Shown: positions 25,657 to 33,734 of the stretch, piece by piece
Position numbering within the stretch: position 1 is the stretch's first letter
Layout: each line of letters opens with the position of its first letter
Origin: Chara braunii
Taxonomy: Eukaryota > Streptophyta > Charophyceae > Charales > Characeae
NCBI GenBank assembly: GCA_003427395.1
Contig: BFEA01000079.1
Location: forward strand, 1,755,760 to 1,789,493
Direction of reading: 5' to 3'
DNA length: 33,734 bases
Notes under the pieces: model-generated
What the model saw: the letters and a program-made list of their open reading frames with translations, nothing else
The model's database searches: none
Told to the model about the DNA's origin: nothing
Program-made: the position numbers and the translations under genes

Positions 25657-27689
25657 CCCCCGGGCCCCTTGGCTCTTTGTGCGAATGTCGGTTGAGGTGA
25701 CCGCCTGCCCATTTTACTAACGGGACGTCCGCCGGAAGACCGCGCTACGGGCCGTGCATGAAGAACTGTGTCAGGAGCCAGGACGTGGGGTGACAAGGGA
25801 AAGTTGGGGAGTGGCCGGCTGCTGCGTTAGCAACTGGGAGACGGCGACGAGTCTGGCCAGTGAGAGACAAAGGAATCCGGACGCTGTAGTGCGCCAAGTG
25901 CAGTCGGCAGGAGAGGAAACGAGGAGGATGAGGTGAGAACTCGGGCGCGGCAGAGGAGTAAGAGCGCGGCCAGTTGGGGAAGAAGGAGGGGAAGGAGAGA
26001 GAGGACCCGGGGGAGTTGACCACGGGCGGACACGAATAGGAGGTCAGTTCAAGGGGAAAGTTAGTAAGTCAGGAGTTGGTGAGGGAAGGACGTGCGCGGA
26101 GGTGGTGGAAGGGATGAGCATGATGACGGAGAAGGAGATGAGCTACGCCCATTCCTCGATGGAAACGCGCAAATAAAGGCTCATTTCTAAGGGTCGGGAT
26201 TGGGGCGAAACCGGTAGTCAAAGTTAGGAAGGACGAAGAGTGAGTAAAAGAGGAATTAGTAGAGAAACGACTGCGCGAAGGGGTGACAGGAAATGCCTAT
26301 GGCAGGAAGGAAGAAAATGTAGAAAGGGATCGATTTCGCCCGTTAGTAGATGAAAACTGGCAAGGGAAGAGGTGGTATAAGGGTTATTATGGCGGGCGAC
26401 CACGAAGTTACTGTTAGACTAGGTAGTAGTTAGTAGAGTTAGAAGGTTAGTAAGAAAGAGGCTGCGTGGATATGTCGACCCGTTGGTTATGACAGAGCGA
26501 AGAAGACAAGTTCTCGCCTGATCCCTGAGGGAATCAGGCGAATCAAGGATCGAGGTTGGGATTTTGAGGCCTTGCGAGGAGGATGGGCGCGGTTGATTCT
26601 TTATCTAAGGAATAGATTGGGCTATATGGCGAATGGGAGCTGTGCCGAGAAGAGAGAGGGGTTAGCGAGGTGCAAATGCACCTAGTCGTGTTTTAGCAAA
26701 AAGGGGGATCCGCCCGTATCTTACCGGTATAACCGGTCGGGCCGATGCCTTCGTATCCGTTCGGCTACGGCTCATCGAGATACCGGGCCCCTTTCCCACT
26801 GATCACCAATCGTTCCGGATACTGTCTTTACTCCGCAGGTATTCTCCTTCCCGTCTCGGGCTCTGAACGGGCTCGACATAGTGGGCGGCCAAAGTGAAGA
26901 AGGAGGGGAGGCTGGCGATGAGAGGCGCCAACCTGATAATTACGAACCCAGTAGTAAAGCAGAATCCGAAGGTTAGGAGATAGTCTAGCGACATGACTAA
27001 GGAGCAATGAAGTTCAAATGTATCTTTCCCGGTTTAAAGGGAAGACCGCTCTCCTCTTCCTCGGTTGTGTTCTTTCCCACTTCGTCACTATAACTATTGT
27101 TTGAACGAAGCAGATCTCAATAACTGCATACATCGGGTGAACGGGGGAGAGGATTCGTAGTCCCTATCTAGTAAGACGGTTGGTGGTAGCTGGGGGCTTG
27201 TCATGTTTGCCCCCGCTTCTTACAGGTGGTTGCTTTGGATTGTGAGCGCCTCAACGCCCATAGCTCACGTATAACTGGGTGCGTGAACCTGGTCGGGCAG
27301 GTTGGCTGGCTGTACGGGTAGCGAGGAGGGAGTTGTGGTCGAACTACTTACCGTATTGTCTGATTCGCCGTTGGGGCTACCGAGTGATTGCATGAGCCGG
27401 CTGTGAGGGTAGTATTCCCACCTGTTGGACGGTCAGGGGAACTGTGAGAAAGATACAACTGGAGAAGAGGGGAACGAGTGACCTACTTTGATGTTGCTGG
27501 GCTCCGCTGGGTCTTGCTACAGTATGGTGTGCGGTTGAGGTTATAAGACTGTGGTATCACAGATTCGCTGCACATGCTGCATGCGCACGACTACTGCGTG
27601 AGTGGCAAACCGTCTGAGTTCCTTCGGATAAAGCGCAAAGGGTATACCCTACCCGAACGCAGTTTTTATAGACTATGTTACTGATGAGT
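25657..27689. other. Unassigned intergenic DNA
   Basis: G/A-rich from about 25780 to 26300. A hairpin with arms CGCCTGAT and ATCAGGCG lies at 26515-26540. A cluster of short palindromes, including ACCGGTATAACCGGT, lies at 26700-26790. No gene or structural RNA is recognised. Confidence 0.45.
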
Positions 27690-28230
27690 CTATGAATTGT
27701 GGCTACTGCTGACGGTTGCCTGACTGCTGGCCACCACTAGGATCCGCTGCTGCATACCGCGGACTGGTGCATACCGATGAGTACTGTTGCGGGTTACAAA
27801 AGACTATCACCGAGCATTGTTGGGAGTTGCTGAGTACTGTGCACAAATGTCTGCCGCCTGCGATTGATCACCGCGGACTGTTATTATTGTCGTAGACCAC
27901 CACTGTATGCTGCTACTGGTGGACTGTATGCTACTACTGAGGACTGTGCTACTGTTGTGTTCGGTGGCTTGGCGAGAACAGTTGTCGTTGTCGTTTGGTT
28001 GAGTACAGACTGCTACTGCGGTTGTTGGCCACTGCGATCTGCGGCTGCCATCATTGACTGGACACTGCTGCTGGCTTTGACTACGCAGACTGTTGCCATA
28101 GCTGTTGACCACCATTGCGTTATATTGCTGCAGTTACTATTGGACACCGGTAGATGCTGCTATTAGTGACAACGGCTGCTGCTGTTGACCGGGCACAGAC
28201 GACGGCTGCATACTGTTACCAACTGTTGGA
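27690..28230. repeat. Degenerate ACTG/GTTG-rich minisatellite
   Basis: Variants of GCTGTTGACCACC and GGACTGTATGCTACTACTG recur irregularly (for example GTAGACCACCACTG, GTTGGCCACTGCG and GTTGACCACCATTG). There is no fixed period, which is typical of an old slippage-derived repeat. The frames it leaves open are low in complexity. Confidence 0.55.
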
Positions 28231-28909
28231 TGGCTGCAATCGAGTTGAGGAGGGGTGGTGCGACTTGGAGAGGTGTTGAGGCTTGAGGAGGTGGTCAGGC
28301 AGGACGAGTAGGAGGTTAATGCGGCGATTTCGGAGGTCGTCAGGGGGTTGACCTTGTCAGTTCTACTTCAAAAGTTGAAGAAGCTGTTACATTGGCCTGC
28401 CATTGCAGGGCCCTCAGGCGATTGAAGATAACAAGGCCCTCTCTCACGAGTCTGAGTGCACCCTCCTTGGATCTGAGAGTCTCAAACCTTTCTACATTCT
28501 GCCTTACTCTAAGTCTAGTTTGTTCGTTACGAGAGGAAGGCGGAAGGTGGGATGGCAACCCGTAGGACCGCAACAAGACTCTGTGGGGAGTCATCCCACC
28601 GATTGCGGGAGCTCTGTCGGAACCTAGGCGAGGTTCTGGAGGCAGGGAACCATCAGGTAAACTATTTCTATCTGTATACCCCACTACACCCATGCTTGCA
28701 TATCCCCCTATAGCTTGATTGATGTATGCATGTCTGTCCCTATGACATTTGCTTTCTATTCAGGACATAACCAGACTAAGTAAAGGAATGCATGTATAAA
28801 GTCAGTTTCAGTTTTATTACTTGACTGAAAGCAGATTGTGGGATTGCATCTGGGGGGAAGGGTGGGAGAAAGGTCGTATTGCATGAAGTTTGACTGGGTC
28901 AACCAAAGG
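28231..28909. other. Unassigned DNA before the hairpin array
   Basis: No gene is recognised. The minus frame at 28340-28693 (117 codons) has no known motif. No copy of the hairpin loop motif appears before 28917. Confidence 0.45.
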
Positions 28910-29636
28910 CTGGGCCAGTTCCATAAGTTTGGGAAGGCCCAGTGCTGTGTTTTATTTTGTATTGCTTGGAGAACCAGACATGTTCCATAAGTTTGGGTGG
29001 TCTGGTTGCACTGACTTGAGAGGGATGACTGCGATTGCTTTTTCAGGGACCAAGCATGTTCCATAAGTTTGGGTGGCTTGGTCGCCTTGTTTCCTTGGGG
29101 TTTTGTCAGTTTCTTTAGTTTCTGAACGAGGATGTCTGAGCATGTTCCATAAGTTTGGGTGACTCAACCTCTGCCTGCTTTGGCTTTAAGGCAAATGAAC
29201 CGGGCTAAGGACCGAGACATGTTCCATAAGTTTGGGTGTTCTTGGTCCAATGCCTCGCACATGCTGGAACCATAAGGTTATAACTTTGTTATACTTTACT
29301 ATTATACCATCTATGAACAGGCTAGTCAGACAGGGTTCAATAAGTTTGGGTGGTCTGACTATAGCTTATCACCAACTGAAGGGAGTATTAACTAAGAATA
29401 AACTTGGCGTACGAAGGGGCAGACTGAGTCTTGAGCTGAAGATGATCGGCTCAGTTATATGCTACCTTAAAAGACTAAGTGCAGACAAATTATATAAACT
29501 TTGGATACTTAAACAATTCGGGGCGACTAGGGTGACCTAGTCACATGCCCTAAGAAGAGAAAAATTGTTGTGCCCTGTGTTTGTGTATACTTCATGGCGG
29601 GGCTAGACATATTCCATAAGTTTGGGTGGTCTAGCC
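28910..29636 (+). repeat. Array of seven hairpins with a constant loop and covarying stems
   Basis: Each hairpin has the loop ATGTTCCATAAGTTTGGGTG or a near variant and is enclosed by complementary 7-9 bp arms that differ between copies. Left arms and spans are: CTGGGCC 28910-28942; AACCAGAC 28972-29007; GACCAAGC 29048-29083; GTCTGAGC 29134-29169 (decayed, 5 of 8 pairs); GGACCGAGA 29209-29248 (one G-U pair); TAGTCAGAC 29323-29361; GGCTAGAC 29601-29636. The right arms are the matching complements in all but the fourth and the first pair of the fifth. TTCCATAAGTTTGGG is constant apart from one base in the sixth copy. Spacing is 62-278 bp, and the spacers show no similarity to one another. All copies point the same way. 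I do not recognise the family; a structured RNA or single-stranded DNA element is inferred. Confidence 0.9.
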
Positions 29637-29931
29637 TTATGCCCTATGTAAGCTGGGTATAAGGGAGTAAATCATTGAAAGACTATGAACTATTGTTTGT
29701 TAAATTGACTTGGGGATGGTGAGAGTACTTACTTTTGTGGTTTGGTCTGCATGTGACTGAGTGATGTCACTACTTAGTCTGAGTTTCAGTTGATAGGTAG
29801 TTGCTTTGGTTGCTCGCCACGTGCTAGAGCCATAGGAGTTAGTCTCAATTCCTGCATTTTCTTGAGCTGAGATTTTTTTACTTATATTAATTTCTGCATT
29901 TTCTGGGATTTTTTATTATACTTTGGTCTTG
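29637..29931. other. Spacer between the two structured arrays
   Basis: It contains two direct copies of CTGCATTTTCT (about 29851 and 29896, each followed by GAGATTTTTT- or GGGATTTTTT-like sequence). It also contains CTCGCCACGTGCTAGAGCCATAG, shortened here to CTCGCCACGTGCTAG, which resembles CTCGCACATGCTGG after hairpin five. No gene is seen. Confidence 0.5.
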
Positions 29932-30770
29932 TATAAATTTTGGTAAGTCACTTTCCCTACGGGGAGCGCTGCCGAAATTTCTACAAAACCAAAGAGTTAG
30001 TCAAACTTTGTCTTTTTTAGAATCCAGTATTTTTTGACTTTTTAACTTAGTATAAATCTGGAAAGCCTCCTCTTCTAAACGAAGTGCTGCCGAAATTTTT
30101 GCGAAGTTCAGGAAGTTAAACAAAATTGGACCTGGGAAAGTCAAAGTCATTTCAGATGCTGGACTTGGCTTTGTATAAATCTTGGAATGACACTTCCCCT
30201 ACGGGAAGCGCTGCCGGAATTTCTACAAATCTAAGGAGATGGTTAAAATTATCTCTTAGCAGAACCCAGACTTTATGTTTCAGTTCATATCTGACTTGGT
30301 ATGAATCTGGATAGTCTTCCTTTCTAAAGGAAGTGCTGCCCAAATTTTTACTAATTAAGGGAGTTAGACAAATTTTGGTTTGCTAGAATCCAAAGGTTTG
30401 ACTTTTGGGCTAGTATAAATTCTGCGATGACACTTTTCCTACGGGAAGCGCTGTCGAAATTTTCCTAAATTTAGAGGAGTTAGGTTATATTTCGACAGGT
30501 GGCGACGTCTAGAGGGTTATGCTATGTAGGGGAGACTATGCCAAGGTCTACCTTTGCTTGGGCACTGTTTAGAGGTGGAGTTAGGCTTAGTTAAGTAGGA
30601 TGATGTGAGTGAGATCGTGACATGGAGACTATTCAAAGGTTTGACTTTTGAGCTAGTATAAATTCTGCGATGACAGTTTTCCTACGGAAAGCGCTGCCGA
30701 AATTTCCCTAAATTTAGAGGAGTTAGGTTATATTTCGACAGGTGGCGACGTCTAGAGGGTTATGCTATGC
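29932..30770 (+). repeat. Six copies of a repeat of about 120 bp containing a variable hairpin
   Basis: Unit starts (TATAAAT or TATGAAT, then CTGG or TTGG) lie at 29932, 30051, 30174, 30300, 30414 and 30657. In each unit a short hairpin follows about 20 nt later: CTTTCCC/GGGGAG, CTTC/GAAG, CTTCCC/GGGAAG, CTTCCTTT/AAAGGAAG, TTTTCC/GGGAAG and TTTTCC/GGAAAG. After the hairpin comes the constant flank GCGCTGCCGAAATTT (with small changes), then AGGAGTTAGACAAA. AAATTTTGG at the unit start can also pair with CCGAAATTT after the hairpin in the first unit, and imperfectly in others, giving a possible outer stem. I do not recognise the family. Confidence 0.85.
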
Positions 30771-30877
30771 AAGGGAGACTATGTCAAGGTCTACCTTTGC
30801 TTGGACACTGTTTAGAGGTGGACTTAGGCTTAGTTAAGTAGGATGATGTGAGTGAGATCGTGACATGGAGACTATTC
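30391..30877. repeat. 243-bp tandem duplication, about 96% identical
   Basis: CAAAGGTTTGACTTTTG starts copies at 30391 and 30634, and both run to GACATGGAGACTATTC. I count about ten substitutions and no indel. The duplication carries one 120-bp-type unit plus about 120 bp of unrelated sequence, so it is more recent than the array itself. Confidence 0.94.
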
Positions 30878-31400
30878 TCCATGAGCTAATAGACTTAGCT
30901 TGAGATTGGTCTGTCTTGTGTTACAGGTCTCCTTGATCGATTGATTCAGGACTTGGGCTAGATTCAGCTTGATCCTACGAGGATCACCTTCTGTTATCAC
31001 TGATAACGGGTCGGTTGCCAATTCGTCGGTTTACGACTCAGTTCCAACTCACCCTCCATACTCAACCTAAAAAGGCTTTAGCCCTGGTGATTTTTATTAT
31101 TTTGTCAAGGTTTCACCCGGACTTTTATTGAATGGTCATTTAACAAAGGTACTGAGTATTTAATTATGGTTGGTTGGCTGGAGGTTGGGGCTTGCATGGC
31201 TAAAATGAGGGGTATGAGTACAAAGAGTGGTTGGGGTTGACTCCGTGTAGTGAGTGGACTTTGTTGGACTTTTGATGTGATTGCAGGTATGTTCTGTGGT
31301 TCGGATTTTGGATTTGACTGCCTGCGATCACACCTATACATATGGTTGTGAGGAGCCCCACTGTGATTGTGAGAAGTGATCGTCACATATTTATGCCCTT
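30878..31400. other. Unassigned DNA
   Basis: A plus frame near 30980 reads SPSVITDNGS, which recalls the DNG motif of retroelement integrases, but stops lie on both sides and no partner motif is seen. Otherwise nothing is recognised. Confidence 0.4.

Positions 31401-31433
<33 letters not shown>
31401..31433. repeat. (TA)n microsatellite
   Basis: About 16 TA units with one interruption. Confidence 0.95.
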
Positions 31434-31730
31434 ACGTGTGTGCCTATGTTGAGAGTTCGCATGGTCCAAGGGCCCAACGTATTAAGGGTTAAATAGGGGT
31501 GAGGTAAGCAGAAAACCCCTTCCCGTCGATTGTATAATTTTTCTGATTTCTTGGTCGGACGTTGGTTCTGGGCCGGGATTCAAGGTCCTTGTCCATGACA
31601 CCCCAAGCCCTAGGCGCTACAGAGAAGAAGCCTTCCCTCGCGCAGAGCCTATCTGCCCCGCCCGCCGAGACACCCAACCCAGAGGGGAGAGATGCCGCGG
31701 GGGCTGAACGACATGTCCTTCAACCGTTCA
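31434..31730. other. Unassigned DNA before the palindrome
   Basis: Overlapping frames of 62 and 84 codons on opposite strands show no known motif. Confidence 0.45.
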
Positions 31731-31759
31731 ATATCGTGAGGGGTAACCCCTCACGATAT
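31731..31759. repeat. 29-bp palindrome with perfect 14-bp arms
   Basis: ATATCGTGAGGGGT and ACCCCTCACGATAT flank a single central A. The left flank CCTTCAACCGTTCAATATCG is echoed just after the right arm as CCTTCAGCCATTCAATATCT (from about 31762), so the palindrome lies between two imperfect direct repeats. Confidence 0.85.
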
Positions 31760-31836
31760 ATTCCTTCAGCCATTCAATATCTCGAGGCCGCAACTGCGAT
31801 CACCGCGTATGACTAGCATCACTGACCGGTATAGGA

Positions 31837-32420
31837 CAGGCCTGCAACCGCGCAACTTTATATCAAAAGTTTTGCGCGCGACGTTTCGCCGTCCTAGTGA
31901 CTACAGTTATGGGAACACTGGATTCATACGTGTGCCTAAGTGTTCGGCAGTGGTGTAGGCTGTGTTGCCGACCAAAAGAAAAATGGGGGTACCCAAGTCG
32001 TGATTTCGGGGCGGGGCAACCGTCAAAGTCAAACCCCTTGACTTCTGTCCAGGCCTTGAGTGGGGCTCATCTCCAGGGCCGTAAGAAACGACCGCCACCA
32101 CAAATAGGGACCTGTGTACCACGCACTCTGCACAGGGTGCGGAAGAGGGTGTGTGGTCTTCAACCTCGCATGGCGGTTGTCTAGCGCCGAGAGATTAACC
32201 CCTCGAGGCGCTTGTCAGCCGACACTTGAGTGTCAAAGGTGACCCTCGATTATTACCCAGGGCCTCATGATTATGGGTACTACATAGTACACCATCTTCA
32301 CGACTGCTTGCGTACGTTGGCATTGCAAATCGATATGAGAAGGCCCTGCGCCCGCGCGGGTTTATACCAAGTCTCGCGCGTGACGCCTAACCGATTTCCG
32401 CGTTAGAAAGTTATGGGAAG
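31837..32420. repeat. Pair of diverged direct repeats about 500 bp apart
   Basis: Segments 31837-31915 and 32341-32420 align through GGCCTGC, CCGCGC, TTTATA-CAA, GCGCG-GACG and end in AGTTATGGGAA. They are diverged but colinear over about 80 bp. The DNA between them has no recognisable gene. Confidence 0.6.
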
Positions 32421-33060
32421 GCTACCGAGGGACTAGGAGCGTTGTCGCGTTGTTTGTTCAGTGTTGTTCTGTATATGTACATGTACGTGTGTGTGCGTGC
32501 CTTTTATTGTTATGTTCTTTATAGTGGTGTGCGCGTGGCGTGTGGGATGCGTCCCAATCGACCGGCGACGAGTCTCGCTTGGGACCCCAGCCCCCCAAGG
32601 TGTCGGTTTGCGTGCGGGTTTGATAGAGGCGTAATACCGCGCGTACCCCCTATGCTACAACGAACGAGAAACGCCCTCGGCTGGTTCACCTCTGCGATTG
32701 CAGCTGATTAGCTTTCGTACTGTGGACAGGTAGCTCGACAGGGATACGCCCACCGAAGGGAGGTGACAACTCCTGTAAGGTGGAGGTAAGTCGTGCCTCG
32801 CGTAGGCCCTATCCTGTCGTAGGGGCTCGCGAGAGGTATGGCTGGCGCACTCGGCCAGAGCGGCTTGCGGAAGCTCCATGTATGTATCGCGACGAGGATT
32901 AAAATTCCAACTCTTGCGTGACGTGGCCGGGAGGGTCCCGCGCTACCCCTGAGTAGTGCCGGACCGATGCGCTCGACAGCGGGAGGCCTCCGAAAAGGAC
33001 CACCAGTCCCCCCTCCGGCCTAAACCCTCAAGCTACCGGTAGGCCTGCATCGACCTGTTT
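32421..33060. other. Unassigned DNA
   Basis: G/C-rich mixed sequence. No gene, RNA or repeat is recognised. Confidence 0.45.
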
Positions 33061-33065
33061 TTTGT

Positions 33066-33118
33066 TGGTACAGCGGTTGTTCGCTGCGTACCGGGTCCTG
33101 GTTCGATTCGTGGTACCA
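33066..33118 (+). promoter_or_regulatory. Weak tRNA-like A-box/B-box pair
   Basis: TGGTACAGCGG fits the A-box consensus TRGCNNAGYNGG except for one base. GGTTCGATTCG, 34 nt later, fits the B-box GGTTCGANNCC except for one base. The spacing is shorter than in most tRNAs (about 44 nt) but is seen in tRNA-derived SINEs. The T-arm does not pair well and no full cloverleaf forms. It may be a SINE head or chance. Confidence 0.3.
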
Positions 33119-33480
33119 TCATGAAACAGTCGGCACTCCACAGCGTGATGTTCGAGCTGTTCCCCCCGGACATCGAAGTGACTGCCCAGACCAATTTTCC
33201 CATTTTTTTTAAATACGAAAAATGTTGAGTAATTTGTTTTTCGTGATTTTTTTATTTTTGTAATTACATTTTTTTGTCTTATTTCTTTTTATTTTCACAT
33301 TACTGCTTGCCGCCGGGAAAAGGACGCCATCGTTTCAGGTCTGACGCTCAGCCTCGTGTCCTGTCGCCATCCCCTGTTGAAATGCCACGGATGGGTGACT
33401 GGTCTTCGTCCACGTGTAACTTTCCCACGTGGCGTCGTATCATCGCGGACAAAACCGTGCAGCTGGCCATCCGTTGCGAC
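33119..33480. other. Unassigned T-rich DNA
   Basis: T-rich between 33195 and 33300, with no feature recognised. Confidence 0.45.
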
Positions 33481-33521
33481 CCCCCACCTCCTTCGCGCCC
33501 CCCACCTCCTTCGCGCCCCCC
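33481..33521. repeat. 18-bp tandem repeat, about 2.3 copies
   Basis: CCCCCACCTCCTTCGCGC occurs twice in direct succession and is followed by CCCCC. Confidence 0.9.
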
Positions 33522-33625
33522 GGCGTTGTACCCATCCGATATGGCGACCCTATCTCGGACGGCTGACGTGGTAGGGACGTTATCTGCTGCTACCGATGTC
33601 CGTGTCGATAAGGTGCGACATCGTC

Positions 33626-33638
33626 GTCTGTCTGTCTG

Positions 33639-33725
<87 letters not shown>

Positions 33726-33734
33726 CTATCTATC
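33626..33734. repeat. Compound (TCTG)n(CT)n(ATCT)n microsatellite at the right edge
   Basis: Three TCTG units, then about 34 CT units (33640-33707), then ATCT units running off the end of the window. Confidence 0.97.

Noticed and set aside
28910-29636. A CRISPR-like array
   Set aside because: Spacing is irregular (62-278 bp), the DNA is eukaryotic, and the repeats differ in their arms. The pattern is of individual hairpins and not of repeats with uniform spacers.
29932-30770. Hammerhead ribozyme in the 120-bp repeats (a GATGA, stem, CGAAA-like order in one unit)
   Set aside because: The units do not conserve the CUGAUGA core (the other units read GGTAAGTC, GGAAAGCC and GGATAGTC at that place), and extra bases separate the hairpin from GAAA.
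30960-31070. Integrase-like SPSVITDNGS in a plus frame
   Set aside because: A stop codon lies shortly upstream and another about 20 codons downstream. No HHCC, other acidic residues or neighbouring pol domains are found, so chance is more likely.

Overview
The window is eukaryotic nuclear DNA from the green lineage, probably a streptophyte. Three things support this. There is a plant-type receptor-like kinase gene. Two U6 snRNA-derived copies carry the plant form of U6 (a TTCG-capped 5' stem and the CGCATAAATC 3' part). Most of the remaining sequence is non-coding and repeat-rich, with microsatellites, a LINE remnant, MITE-like fold-backs and A-tailed retroposons. A charophyte alga or bryophyte is only a guess. 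There are two assembly gaps (11508-11747 and 22437-22480), and the second is bordered by Tn5/Nextera junction-adapter sequence, so its edge is artificial.

Layout. 0-1.1 kb: two minisatellites with a period of about 41 bp. 1.1-8.1 kb: no recognisable gene. 8.1-14.2 kb: a transposon graveyard. It holds a decayed LINE 3' end with a CCHC zinc knuckle, a younger retroposon inserted in the LINE with a 16-bp target duplication, at least six copies of a small terminal-inverted-repeat family ending in GGGCCTCGCTCCAC, and three A-tailed 3' ends. 14.2-18.1 kb: no gene, with two long CT microsatellites and a CA-rich minisatellite. 18.1-21.1 kb: the one convincing protein gene, on the minus strand. It encodes a 991-residue single-pass protein with three LDL-receptor class A modules outside and an atypical plant RLK kinase domain inside. 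That kinase has lost the HRD aspartate and the alpha-C glutamate and carries a glycine-rich insert of about 118 residues. 22.4 kb: adapter, gap and CT/CA microsatellite. 23.9 and 25.6 kb: two U6 pseudogene-like copies in opposite orientation. 27.7-28.2 kb: degenerate ACTG/GTTG-rich repeat.

28.9-30.9 kb is the most unusual part. Seven hairpins in about 730 bp share a nearly invariant 19-21 nt loop, while their stems differ in sequence yet stay complementary. About 300 bp later come six copies of a second repeat of about 120 bp, which also has a variable hairpin followed by a constant 3' flank. Neither array has coding potential. Stem covariation with a fixed loop is what selection on an RNA or single-stranded DNA structure looks like. 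I do not recognise either family.

The right end (31-33.7 kb) has a 29-bp palindrome, a pair of diverged 80-bp repeats, a weak tRNA-like promoter motif and a terminal CT/ATCT microsatellite. No operon-like logic joins these elements. The RLK gene stands alone among repeats.
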